64,000 nucleotides of DNA from contig CAMLLO010000002.1 in the NCBI GenBank assembly GCA_946480915.1, positions 207,406 through 271,405 of the forward strand, given 5' to 3'. The DNA comes from an uncultured Sphingobacteriaceae bacterium (lineage in GTDB: Bacteria; Bacteroidota; Bacteroidia; Sphingobacteriales; Sphingobacteriaceae). The position numbers and the translations under genes are program-made. Numbering within the stretch: position 1 is the stretch's first letter; every line of letters begins with the position of its first letter. Below the pieces are notes generated by a model that saw only the letters and a list, made by a program, of their open reading frames with translations, was not told the DNA's origin and ran no database searches. This document shows positions 1 through 8,701 of the stretch, in pieces.

Positions 1-1
1 A

Positions 2-1870
2 ACTTCAAAAACTCCTTTTAAAAAATTAAGTCAAAAAATACAGGAATTACCGCAGAGCGATCGAAGAATATTAGTAGAAGTAGCCACGCTAAACTACAAT
101 GCTAGAAAGCCTCTTTCAAAAAGGAATAAACAGGAAGCTGTTCTTTCTGATATTATGAACTCGATGCAATATGACGTCGGAAGTATTAAAAAGAAACTGT
201 CAGTATCGCGAGTAGCTCAAAGTGATTACATTACGGTTGAATTTGAGTCACCCAATGCAGATTTATCTGCTTTTATCGTGAATACTTTATGTACAGAGTT
301 TATCAATTATTATACAAACATCATAAAGAAAACTGGTGAAAGATCGGTAACCTACCTTTCAAATCTACTAACGCAAAAACAGAACGATTTGAATAATAAA
401 ATGGGGATCCTAAAATATTATAAGATTCGTAATAATGTTTTAAATCTCCCCGAACAGGCCAGAATTATTTTCGGGCAGATGATAGATATCGAAAATAAGC
501 AGGCAGATCTTCAAAAGCAAATAATCGCTATTTCCGGCGCTATAAGGTCAATAGACAACAAATTCAACCCGCGGGATCGTAAATTTTTTGAAGCAACTGC
601 TTCAAAAGTGAATGCAGAAATAGTAACCTATAAAGAAAAATCAAAAGTATTAAGCGATAAATACGTTGACAGTGATTTTGATCCTATTTATAAAAGGATG
701 TATGATTCGTTACAAGTGTTAACAACCAATAAAATTAATGAAGCTTCTGATGAAGCTATTTTTAATCCACTTGTAGCAAAACAGGAATTAATAGGAAAAA
801 AAATCAGCCTTCAGACAGAGCTCGATCTTTCGGTAAACAGTGTGGCGTCGCTAGAGCGTTTACATAATAAACTTTTTGCACAATTCAGAAGATTAGTGCC
901 TTTTGAGGCAAGCATTCAAAGTTATGAGCGGGATATTGAAATTGCGAGTCAGGAATATCTGGATATTCTCGACCGGTATAACAATACCAGCATGCAAACT
1001 ACATTTATCGCAAAACTTAAGTTAACTCAGGAAGCGTCGCCAGGTGCACTGCAACCATCTAAAAAGATGCTGTTAATAATACTGAGTGGCGTAATCAGCT
1101 TTGTATTCTGCATAATTGTTTTATTTGTATTATTCTATTTTGACGACTCTGTACAATCTGCAAAACAGCTGGCAAATAACTCTGGACTTCCGGTAATCGG
1201 CCAGTTAGAACTAATTCCAAATAACAAGCTAAACTTTGGCGACTTATGGAACGAGCAGGCTGGCGGTTTAACCGATTTTAAAGATCAGTTAAGAGCGATA
1301 CGATTGGAGTTAAATCAGGAACTGAAAGATTCAAGAATACTTACTATAATTAGCTGTGGGTACAAAGAAGGAAAAACTTTTCTGGCATTAAATCTTGCGT
1401 ATGCCTATGCGGTTACGAATAAAAAAATCTTAATAATAGATGGCAACTTTATTAACCCTGAACTTACTCGATCGATAAAATCTACCAGTCCCGCGTATAT
1501 TGAGGATTTTATTAAAAGTGGGGAAATTCATACCGATCAACCGGAAAATTCAGCAATAACTATTTTAGGAAATAAAGGAGGTGGAAAATCTCTTCTAGAA
1601 CTTTCTGACCAAGAAACAATACAAAACAGGTTCACATATCTTAAATCCATTTATGATTTAATACTCATCGAGACTCCCGCCCTTAGCAGTACAGAATCAA
1701 GTAAGGAATGGGTACTTTTCTCACAAAAAGTTATCGGTGTATTTGAATTTAAAGAATATATAACCACACCAAAAGCCTTGCAATTAAATTACATTAAGAG
1801 TCTTGAGGAGAAATTTGCCGGTTGGATTTTCAATAAAGTACCTCCACAAAATTCTAAAAATCATTTTTAA
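2..1870 (+). CDS. Wzc-like polysaccharide chain-length protein with degenerate kinase domain (5' partial)
   Basis: The frame is open to the left edge, so the N-terminus, including the expected first membrane helix, lies outside the window. What remains is a long periplasmic Wzz/GNVR-type coiled-coil region, one membrane helix (about nt 1067-1145) and a cytoplasmic ATPase domain like that of bacterial tyrosine kinases (BY-kinases). Such proteins sit in the inner membrane and control export and length of capsule or exopolysaccharide. The P-loop is present but altered (CGYKEGKT near nt 1355). The Walker A' aspartates are reduced to IIDGNF and Walker B reads LILIETP, with Glu in place of Asp. The C-terminus (KVPPQNSKNHF) lacks the usual tyrosine cluster. 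It is probably a co-polymerase with weak or no kinase activity. It heads the polysaccharide operon, 11 nt before the GT2 gene. Confidence 0.85.
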   Translation, partial: TSKTPFKKLSQKIQELPQSDRRILVEVATLNYNARKPLSKRNKQEAVLSDIMNSMQYDVGSIKKKLSVSRVAQSDYITVEFESPNADLSAFIVNTLCTEFINYYTNIIKKTGERSVTYLSNLLTQKQNDLNNKMGILKYYKIRNNVLNLPEQARIIFGQMIDIENKQADLQKQIIAISGAIRSIDNKFNPRDRKFFEATASKVNAEIVTYKEKSKVLSDKYVDSDFDPIYKRMYDSLQVLTTNKINEASDEAIFNPLVAKQELIGKKISLQTELDLSVNSVASLERLHNKLFAQFRRLVPFEASIQSYERDIEIASQEYLDILDRYNNTSMQTTFIAKLKLTQEASPGALQPSKKMLLIILSGVISFVFCIIVLFVLFYFDDSVQSAKQLANNSGLPVIGQLELIPNNKLNFGDLWNEQAGGLTDFKDQLRAIRLELNQELKDSRILTIISCGYKEGKTFLALNLAYAYAVTNKKILIIDGNFINPELTRSIKSTSPAYIEDFIKSGEIHTDQPENSAITILGNKGGGKSLLELSDQETIQNRFTYLKSIYDLILIETPALSSTESSKEWVLFSQKVIGVFEFKEYITTPKALQLNYIKSLEEKFAGWIFNKVPPQNSKNHF

Positions 1871-1881
1871 AAAGCTGTGTC

Positions 1882-3045
1882 ATGCTTTCCTTAAATATCT
1901 TTTGGATAGTTCTACAAGTAAGCATTGGATATAACCTTGTATTCCCCTGCTTTTTGTTGCTGTTTTATAGCTTTGTGAAAAAGGGCGCCGATAAAAAAGT
2001 AAATCCTTTAAGCGAAGATGCTGACTATGCGGTTATTATTACGGCCTATCAATATACTAACACCTTGCCCGCCGTCGTATCATCGGTTCTCAATCTTAAT
2101 TATACAAATTTTTTAGTTTACGTTGTCGCTGATAATTGCGATGTGTCGGGTCTCAACTTCCCTGACAAAGTCATTTTGCTACGTCCGGAGAAAACACTGG
2201 GTGGTAATATAAAATCTCATTTTTACGCTATAGAGAGATTTAAGAGGAATCATAAACGAATAACTATTATTGATAGCGATAATATTGTTGATCCGGAATA
2301 TTTAAATGAATTAAACAACTATTTCGATGATGGATATGAAGCTGTACAAGGCTGCCGGGAAGCTAAAAATCTCGACACCACGTATGCTTGCCTCGACGCA
2401 GCAAGAGACATTTATTACCATTACTACGACGGAAATTTACTTTTCAATATTGGTTCATCCGCTACGCTCTCAGGTTCCGGTATGGCTTTTACTACATCTT
2501 TGTATCGGGAGTGTTTAGAAAACATAGAAATTAATGGTGCTGGCTTTGACAAAGTTTTACAAAAGTTAATAGTTGAGAAAAACAAAAGAATTGCATTTGC
2601 CGCTAAGGCAATTGTTTATGATGAGAAGACCTCGAAACCGGAACAATTGGTAAATCAACGATCCAGGTGGATTAATACCTGGTTTAAATATTGTAAATTT
2701 AGCTTTACGTTAATTGCGAAAGGGATTAAAAATTCAAGTCTCAACCAGTTTTTATTCGGATTAGTTTTGCTGCGTCCACCTCTATTTTTATTTTTAATCG
2801 TGTCAGTTATAATGATGACTGTCAATGGTTTCATATCTCCTGCAACAGGTTTCGTTGCTTGGATAATCGCTTTTTCAATCTTTATAGGATGTTTTCTGAA
2901 GGCTCTTTTTGATTCAAAAGCCGACAGTCGCATTTACAGTTCTTTAATTGGGATTCCGAAATTTGTGTTTTTTCAACTGATATCCTTAACCAAAATTCGC
3001 AAAGCAAATATAAGATCAGTTAGCACCCGTCATTATCATACCTAA
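1882..3045 (+). CDS. Glycosyltransferase family 2, membrane-bound
   Basis: A 387-residue GT2-type transferase, probably a processive or initiating enzyme at the inner membrane. A hydrophobic segment at about residues 5-27 is followed by a GT-A fold with VIITAYQYT near residue 50, a DSD metal/nucleotide-sugar motif (TIIDSDN), a GSGMAF acceptor-loop motif and QRSRW, the QxxRW motif seen in cellulose- and hyaluronan-synthase-like enzymes. At least two more hydrophobic helices follow near the C-terminus (about residues 285-345). It lies 11 nt after the Wzc-like gene and 8 nt before the small membrane ORF, so it is in the same operon. The sugar it transfers cannot be told from sequence. Confidence 0.88.
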   Translation: MLSLNIFWIVLQVSIGYNLVFPCFLLLFYSFVKKGADKKVNPLSEDADYAVIITAYQYTNTLPAVVSSVLNLNYTNFLVYVVADNCDVSGLNFPDKVILLRPEKTLGGNIKSHFYAIERFKRNHKRITIIDSDNIVDPEYLNELNNYFDDGYEAVQGCREAKNLDTTYACLDAARDIYYHYYDGNLLFNIGSSATLSGSGMAFTTSLYRECLENIEINGAGFDKVLQKLIVEKNKRIAFAAKAIVYDEKTSKPEQLVNQRSRWINTWFKYCKFSFTLIAKGIKNSSLNQFLFGLVLLRPPLFLFLIVSVIMMTVNGFISPATGFVAWIIAFSIFIGCFLKALFDSKADSRIYSSLIGIPKFVFFQLISLTKIRKANIRSVSTRHYHT

Positions 3046-3053
3046 TCACTTGA

Positions 3054-3191
3054 ATGAAACTTTATCCGCAAAAACATAAAATTTATATCGGAAACAAACC
3101 AATTGAAGATACGTATATCATTAAAATGGTTTCTCTGGTGTTTGTTTTTGTAGTTGTATTTGGCTTCGCTATTACACTAGTCTTTTTCTGA
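3054..3191 (+). CDS. 45-aa single-helix membrane microprotein in polysaccharide operon
   Basis: A 45-codon ORF starts with ATG 8 nt after the GT2 stop. Its TGA overlaps the ATG of the next gene (ATGA at 3191), the classic arrangement for translational coupling. The protein has a charged N-terminus (MKLYPQKHKIYIG), a short polar stretch, then one hydrophobic helix from about residue 25 to the end (MVSLVFVFVVVFGFAITLVFF). The N-terminus is probably cytoplasmic. I do not recognise a family. The position suggests a small accessory subunit of the glycosyltransferase or of the polymerase. Operon spacing, the coupling overlap and the clean helix make it more convincing than a chance ORF. Confidence 0.65.
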   Translation: MKLYPQKHKIYIGNKPIEDTYIIKMVSLVFVFVVVFGFAITLVFF

Positions 3192-4714
3192 TGCGAATTA
3201 TCCCGGAAAAAAAAAGTGTTAGCACTGGCTTTGAATCCAGGCACCTTTCAGAAAACAAAGAAGAAAAAAAAATACCGGCAAACCTCATCTATCGGATCGG
3301 GATTATATCTATTATATTTCTTTCTTTAGCTTTTGGAGGTGTTCTATCAATTTGGGGCTTAAAATATGCCATGGCATTATTGGCAATACTGATTGGCATA
3401 CCTACAGCAGGGATAATAATCGCTTATCCGAAGGCAGGCGTTCTGTTACTACTTGTTGCTGCTTATTTTATCATGTGGTTTCTGAGGATGGAAATTAACT
3501 TTCCATTAGGTACTATAATGGATGGAATTCTTGCTTTATTGATATTCGGCTTCTTTTTAAATCAGAAGTTTCATCCAAACTGGAAAATTTTCACAACTCC
3601 CATTGCTATAATAATCCTGATTTGGGAGGTATATACTATTTTGCAATTCGCAAATCCTACCGCTGAATCACGGTTAGCATGGGTATATACGGTACGGACT
3701 GTAGCCTTTGTAACTTTAACCTATTTTATATTCAGTTACTATATAAGAACTCTCTCCTTTGTTCGGGTAATATTAACTACATGGATGGTTCTTTCTTTCT
3801 TAGGTGCATTAAATGCGTTTAAACAAGAACATTTTGGCTTTTTTGCTTTTGAAGAATCAACTTTCAACCAACCATTAGTTCAGTCACTATTATTCATAAA
3901 TGGTACCTGGAGAAAGTTTTCAATATTTTCCGATCCGGTGTCTTTTTCTTATAATATGGCTATCAGCACAATTTTTTGCATTTGTGTGGTCACGGGCCCC
4001 TCTTCGAGAAGAAAAAAGTTACTCTTTGGTTTTTTAGGCGTTTTTTTTACGACTACTATGCTTTATTCGGGCACAAGGGCTGCCTATGTTCTTCTACCTG
4101 CGGCGTTAATACTTTATGTAATTTTAAATCTGAACCGAAGAGTTCTGACCCTTGGAATTATCGGAGCTTTCGCATTTTTAATTTTAATAAATATTCCTAC
4201 GGGAAACGTAACATTATACAGATTTCAGTCCGCATTTAAACCTGCGAAGGACGCATCCTATACTGCAAGAAAAATAAATCAAAAAAAGATTCAGCCTTAT
4301 ATCCAGACACATCCTTTCGGTGGCGGACTGGGCGCCACAGGTGCATGGGGAGTAAGGTTTGCACCGCATTCTTTTTTGGCCCAGCTCCCACCGGATAGTG
4401 GCTATGTGAGAGTAGCGGTCGAACTTGGCTGGATTGGCCTTCTTATCTTTTGCTCGATGTTCTTTATCGTGCTCAGACAGGGCATCCTCAATTATTTTGC
4501 AATTCGAGACCCAGAGTTAAAGTCGTATTGTTTGGCTATGACATTAATTGTATTTGCGTTAAACGTTGGAAGCTTCCCACAAGAAGCGCTCGTACAATTT
4601 CCCACCAATATTTATTTCTATTTCTTTGTTTCTTTAATAAACCTTACATTGACTCTGGATAAAGAAAAGCAACTAAATGAGACCCTTTCTTCAAATAAAT
4701 CCTTAGCGTGCTGA
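3191..4714 (+). CDS. O-antigen ligase / Wzy-type polymerase family membrane protein
   Basis: A 507-residue polytopic membrane protein with roughly ten to twelve hydrophobic helices and a large periplasmic loop before the last ones (about residues 345-410, holding HPFGGGLGATG and PPDSGYVRVAVELGW). This layout is typical of the Wzy_C / O-antigen ligase family, which polymerises or ligates lipid-linked repeat units on the periplasmic face. The charged N-terminus (about 30 residues) is cytoplasmic. Its start overlaps the stop of the upstream microprotein by one base, and its end overlaps the acyltransferase start by 7 nt, so translation is tightly coupled. With a Wzx flippase and a Wzc-like protein nearby, a Wzx/Wzy-dependent pathway is likely; polymerase versus ligase cannot be decided. 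Confidence 0.85.
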   Translation: MRIIPEKKSVSTGFESRHLSENKEEKKIPANLIYRIGIISIIFLSLAFGGVLSIWGLKYAMALLAILIGIPTAGIIIAYPKAGVLLLLVAAYFIMWFLRMEINFPLGTIMDGILALLIFGFFLNQKFHPNWKIFTTPIAIIILIWEVYTILQFANPTAESRLAWVYTVRTVAFVTLTYFIFSYYIRTLSFVRVILTTWMVLSFLGALNAFKQEHFGFFAFEESTFNQPLVQSLLFINGTWRKFSIFSDPVSFSYNMAISTIFCICVVTGPSSRRKKLLFGFLGVFFTTTMLYSGTRAAYVLLPAALILYVILNLNRRVLTLGIIGAFAFLILINIPTGNVTLYRFQSAFKPAKDASYTARKINQKKIQPYIQTHPFGGGLGATGAWGVRFAPHSFLAQLPPDSGYVRVAVELGWIGLLIFCSMFFIVLRQGILNYFAIRDPELKSYCLAMTLIVFALNVGSFPQEALVQFPTNIYFYFFVSLINLTLTLDKEKQLNETLSSNKSLAC

Positions 4715-5319
4715 TAGATAAAATTAAAGCCAATCCGAGGTTGAAAAAATTTGCTCACTGGTGCCTCATTCCTACAAATGAATATAAACCCAGGACCTGG
4801 GTCAAAATATTTCTGAACCCATTTAAACATAAGAAAGGTAAAGGTTCTAGGATTGCAGGCCGGACACGAATGGATGTTCTCCCGTTCAATGACTTTCGGC
4901 TAGGTGATTATTCCACTATTGAAGAATTTTCTACGATCAATAATGGTGTTGGTGACGTTATAATAGGCACACAAAGTTTAATAGGAATAGGAAATGTTAT
5001 TATTGGTCCTGTTGTAATAGGAAATAATGTAATGTTAGCTCAGAACATTGTTATTTCTGGTTTAAATCATGGCTATGAAGATGTAAGTAAGCCCCCTAAA
5101 GAACAGAGGGTCACTGTAAAGCAAATTAAAATCTCAGATAATGTTTGGATAGGTGCAAATAGCGTTGTCACCTCGGGGGTTTCTATAGGGAAGCATTCTG
5201 TTATTGGAGCGGGCAGTATTGTCACAAAAGATATTCCCGAATATGTCGTGGCAGCAGGAAATCCGGCTAAAATCTTAAAAAAATACAATTTCCAAACCCG
5301 TCTTTGGGAAAGAGTATAA
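4708..5319 (+). CDS. Left-handed beta-helix (hexapeptide) acyltransferase
   Basis: A 203-residue protein of the LacA/WbbJ/CysE-like acyltransferase superfamily. Hexapeptide repeats run from about residue 75 to 185 (IGTQSLIGIG, VIGNNVMLAQ, IGANSVVTSG, IGKHSVIGAG). A loop with NHGYEDV carries the probable catalytic His, and the usual closing segment VVAAGNPAKI is present. The family moves acetyl or another acyl group from a CoA donor to a sugar hydroxyl or amine. It starts at GTG 4708, inside the last codons of the Wzy-like gene (7-nt overlap), which supports this start. It probably acetylates a sugar of the repeat unit in the cytoplasm. Confidence 0.88.
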   Translation: MLIDKIKANPRLKKFAHWCLIPTNEYKPRTWVKIFLNPFKHKKGKGSRIAGRTRMDVLPFNDFRLGDYSTIEEFSTINNGVGDVIIGTQSLIGIGNVIIGPVVIGNNVMLAQNIVISGLNHGYEDVSKPPKEQRVTVKQIKISDNVWIGANSVVTSGVSIGKHSVIGAGSIVTKDIPEYVVAAGNPAKILKKYNFQTRLWERV

Positions 5320-5321
5320 GT

Positions 5322-6530
5322 ATGAAGCTAACAAACCAGTATATATTTATTCTCGGAACCACCAAATTTGACAACCCTTATGAATCTGCCAGTTATACTA
5401 TAGCGAAATACCTTGCAAAAGACAACTACGTATTCTACATAGAAAACCCATTTACATGGAAAGACTATTTTCAGTTTCGCAAGAAGGACGAATTTGTTAG
5501 AAGAAAAGACTATTTTTCGCCTGCTTCTGATGGTATTCTCTCTACCCAAATTCCAAATCTTAGCGTTATTATTACTCCTCTGCTGCTCTCTATTAATTTT
5601 CTACCAGAAGGAAAAATATACCGACTCTTATTAAAGATAAATGAGTCGATAATTGCCGAAAGAATTAAAAAAGTGATCTCAAAAAAAAAGATCGAACAGA
5701 TAATTTATATAAATTCCTTCAACTTCCATTATCCAAGTGTTTCAGATTCATTAAACCCTCTGTTAGTCGCTTATCATTGTGTCGATCCGTTAATTTTGCC
5801 TTTTGACAGAAAACACGGAGTTATTTCAGAGCAAACACTTCTTAAAAAGAGTGACATAGTTATTTGTACCAGCAAACAACTTTTTCATGAAAAGAAAGAG
5901 TTAAATAAAAATACTTTCTTTATTCCTAATGCTGCGGACATTAGTCACTCGGGTAAAGCACTCGATTCCCACTTGAAGGTACATCCGAGCATACTTCATT
6001 TAAAGAAACCTGTTATAGGTTACTTGGGAAATATTGAGCGACGCATAGATTTCTCTTTGATTAGAAAGGTAGCCTTGCAAAATCCGGATAAGAGCTTTGT
6101 TTTTGCAGGCCCTATGAGTATGGAGTTTATCCCCGAATGGTTTCTAAACACCGCTAACATACATACAACAGGCAGATTTGATTATGGCCAATTGCCTGCA
6201 ATATTGAAAGGGTTTGATGTGGCAATTATTCCGTTTAAAAAGGATGGAGTAAGTAATACCATTTTTCCATTAAAATTATTTGAATATTTAGGTGCTGGCA
6301 AGCCAGTTATATCGACAAACTTTAATCCGGATTTACAAGAGTTTACAAAAGGCACTGTTACTTATTGCTCAGACGCTGATGAGTTTTCTGCTGCCATAAA
6401 TGAAGAAGTAACTAATAACACTCCAGAAAAGATGGAAGCTCGACTATTAATTGCTAGAGATAATACATGGGAGAAGCGGATAACTGAACTTTCAAGTTTA
6501 TTAAATTCAAAGATAAAAACGACCCTTTAG
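5322..6530 (+). CDS. Glycosyltransferase, GT4-like (GT-B fold)
   Basis: A 402-residue putative sugar transferase. The C-terminal half has a GT-B layout: GYLGNIERRID at the start of the second Rossmann domain, FVFAGP, a TTGRFDYGQLPAIL step, then IIPFKKDG and KLFEYLGAGKPVIST, corresponding to the nucleotide-sugar binding region of GT4 enzymes. The N-terminal half is less conserved. I chose ATG 5322, three bases after the acyltransferase stop, rather than the in-frame TTG at 5304, which lies inside that gene. It belongs to the plus-strand polysaccharide operon. Substrate unknown. Confidence 0.82.
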   Translation: MKLTNQYIFILGTTKFDNPYESASYTIAKYLAKDNYVFYIENPFTWKDYFQFRKKDEFVRRKDYFSPASDGILSTQIPNLSVIITPLLLSINFLPEGKIYRLLLKINESIIAERIKKVISKKKIEQIIYINSFNFHYPSVSDSLNPLLVAYHCVDPLILPFDRKHGVISEQTLLKKSDIVICTSKQLFHEKKELNKNTFFIPNAADISHSGKALDSHLKVHPSILHLKKPVIGYLGNIERRIDFSLIRKVALQNPDKSFVFAGPMSMEFIPEWFLNTANIHTTGRFDYGQLPAILKGFDVAIIPFKKDGVSNTIFPLKLFEYLGAGKPVISTNFNPDLQEFTKGTVTYCSDADEFSAAINEEVTNNTPEKMEARLLIARDNTWEKRITELSSLLNSKIKTTL

Positions 6531-6614
6531 TTTTTCAACATCGGCAGAAATAAGTTCGCGAGTAACTATTTAGACATATATTCGTATTATCAATTTCACA
6601 ATCAAACTATTTAA

Positions 6615-7706
6615 ATGATCAAAATATTTTACGATCATCAAAAGTTTAGCACCCAGCTATATGGCGGAATAAGCAGGTACTTTGCAAACTTAATACAAGA
6701 AATACAATCACTTCCGGAATATGAATATCAACTTGGGGTAATACACAGTAACAATCATTATATAAAGGACAGGTTGAAAGTTAATCCATTACTTAAATGG
6801 ATGCTTTCAAAAGCTCCAAATCAAGTTTATAGGCTCAATAAAATTTATTGCAATCACTTATTAGGTAAAAACGGATTCGACGTGTTTCACCCCACATATT
6901 ATGATACCTATTTCTTCGAACGATTAAAAAAACCGTTGGTAATTACTATCCACGATATGACTTATGAGCGCCTTCCCGAATATTTCTGGGCTAAGGACCC
7001 TCTTACTCATTTAAAACGGATCAATATTGAAAAAGCAGATCAAATTATAGCAATCTCAGAAACTACAAAAAACGATTTAATAAATTATTCTAATATAGAT
7101 CCTGATAAAATAAAAGTAGTATATCATGGGATTGACTTTGAAGCGCCATTTATAACTACTCCGGTGAAGAATCTGCCAGGAACCTACTTACTATTTGTAG
7201 GTGATAGAAGCGGCTATAAAAACTTCTATCTATTTTTAAACGCATTTAAGTCGATATCAGCAAAATATCCTGAAATCAAACTGGTATTAACGGGTGGTGA
7301 AAATTTGGATATTGCAGAATCTGAATATTTAAAAATGTTGAATTTAACCGACAGAGTGACCCATACAAACGTTACCGATACAGAACTAAACTTCTTATAT
7401 CAAAATGCGCTGGCTTTTGTCTACCCTTCACTTCACGAAGGGTTTGGCCTTCCCATTCTGGAAGCTTTTATGGCTAACTGTCCGATTGTATTGAGCGACA
7501 CCGAATGTTTCAGAGAAATTGCATCTGATGCCGCCATATTTTTCGATCCCTCAAGTGTCGGAGATCTCGTGGCTATACTGGAAAAAATTATAACAAACCC
7601 CAGCCTAAGGAATAATCTTACCCAGGCTGGATCAGAAAGATTAAAAGATTTTCCGCTTAACAAATCTTTAGATTTAACGCTGGATGTATATAAAAAACTA
7701 GTATAA
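6615..7706 (+). CDS. Glycosyltransferase family 4
   Basis: A 363-residue classic GT4 enzyme. The N-terminal acceptor domain has YGGISRYFANL (residues 17-27) and VITIHDMTYERLP. The linker holds ADQIIAISETTK and VVYHGID, and the donor domain holds LLFVGDRSGYKN and the EX7E region HEGFGLPILEAF, where the two Glu residues contact the nucleotide sugar. It follows the previous gene after an AT-rich 84-nt gap in which I see no clear terminator or promoter, so it may still be in the same operon. It probably adds one sugar (often mannose-, glucose- or rhamnose-type in this family) to the lipid-linked repeat unit. Confidence 0.93.
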   Translation: MIKIFYDHQKFSTQLYGGISRYFANLIQEIQSLPEYEYQLGVIHSNNHYIKDRLKVNPLLKWMLSKAPNQVYRLNKIYCNHLLGKNGFDVFHPTYYDTYFFERLKKPLVITIHDMTYERLPEYFWAKDPLTHLKRINIEKADQIIAISETTKNDLINYSNIDPDKIKVVYHGIDFEAPFITTPVKNLPGTYLLFVGDRSGYKNFYLFLNAFKSISAKYPEIKLVLTGGENLDIAESEYLKMLNLTDRVTHTNVTDTELNFLYQNALAFVYPSLHEGFGLPILEAFMANCPIVLSDTECFREIASDAAIFFDPSSVGDLVAILEKIITNPSLRNNLTQAGSERLKDFPLNKSLDLTLDVYKKLV

Positions 7707-7720
7707 ATGCAAGATTGGTA

Positions 7721-8701
7721 ATGATAGAAAGAGTTAAAGACAAACTAAAAGGCAAAAAAATATTGTTTATCAGCGCCAAATTTTATCATTATGGTGCTGC
7801 CGTTTATGAAAAAATTAAATCATATGGTGCTGAGGTTACTTTTTATTATGAAAGGGACATCTCATTCAAACACGTTGTGGTAGCTAATTTTTTCCCAAAC
7901 CAACTAGACAAAAGACAAGACGATCATTACCAAAGTATACTTAAAGAGACCACTCATCAGCATTTCGATTATCTCATCGTTATTCGAGCTTATAAAATGC
8001 GGAATTGGTTTATCGAAGCCTTAAAAAAAAGAAACCCGGATATTTACACAATAATGTATCAATGGGATTCACTTAGCTTCTGGGATTCTGATTACAGATA
8101 TTTAATACCATCCTTCGATAGAACCTTAAGTTTTGATTACAAAGATTGTGCTGTTCTCCAGATTCCATATTGCCCCACCTTCCATATGGATGAGTATTCA
8201 AGTATCAAAAAATGTCCTCAAGTAATTGATTTCATATTTTGCTCTAATTACACGGATGAAAAATATGCGTTCATTAAAACCTTCTTAGAGTATGCGAACG
8301 AAAGGGGTTATAAAGTTCATACACATCTGTATTTAAGCTGGTTTAAGTTTATAAAGGAGCGATTAAAAAAAAATAAAATCAACTATAATCACATATCTTT
8401 CAAAAGGCTGAAAAGAGAAGAATACTTCGAACTCTTTCGGAAATCAAAAACCATTGTTGATTTTTCGGCAACAGTTCAAACCGGACTTACAATGCGCGTT
8501 ATTGACGCATTAGGAAGTGGGAAACGGGTTCTAACCAATAATTTTAATGCAGTTCAGGAACCTGGATTCAATTCTCGCCAAATAGTAATTTACGATGCTA
8601 AGAACTTAACGCTTCCGGAATACATATCCGCAGACGAAAATTTTCAGGAAAGAGACTATTCTATTGATAAATGGCTGGATAATTTATTCTTTGCAACTTA
8701 A
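7721..8701 (+). CDS. Putative glycosyltransferase-like protein (CgeB-like)
   Basis: A 326-residue protein with a GT-B look but weak motifs. The N-terminal Rossmann-like region has KKILFISAKFYHYGAAV. A middle segment, YQWDSLSFWDSDYR, is followed by FDRTLSFD, the pattern seen in CgeB-like proteins. The C-terminal part has TIVDFSATVQTGLTMRVIDALGSGKRV, which resembles the donor-binding end of GT4/CgeB enzymes. I chose ATG 7721; a TTG at 7715 gives only two extra residues. It is the last plus-strand gene of the locus and its 3' end overlaps the convergent fucosyltransferase gene by 18 bp. The role in repeat-unit assembly is inferred from context. Confidence 0.65.
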   Translation: MIERVKDKLKGKKILFISAKFYHYGAAVYEKIKSYGAEVTFYYERDISFKHVVVANFFPNQLDKRQDDHYQSILKETTHQHFDYLIVIRAYKMRNWFIEALKKRNPDIYTIMYQWDSLSFWDSDYRYLIPSFDRTLSFDYKDCAVLQIPYCPTFHMDEYSSIKKCPQVIDFIFCSNYTDEKYAFIKTFLEYANERGYKVHTHLYLSWFKFIKERLKKNKINYNHISFKRLKREEYFELFRKSKTIVDFSATVQTGLTMRVIDALGSGKRVLTNNFNAVQEPGFNSRQIVIYDAKNLTLPEYISADENFQERDYSIDKWLDNLFFAT

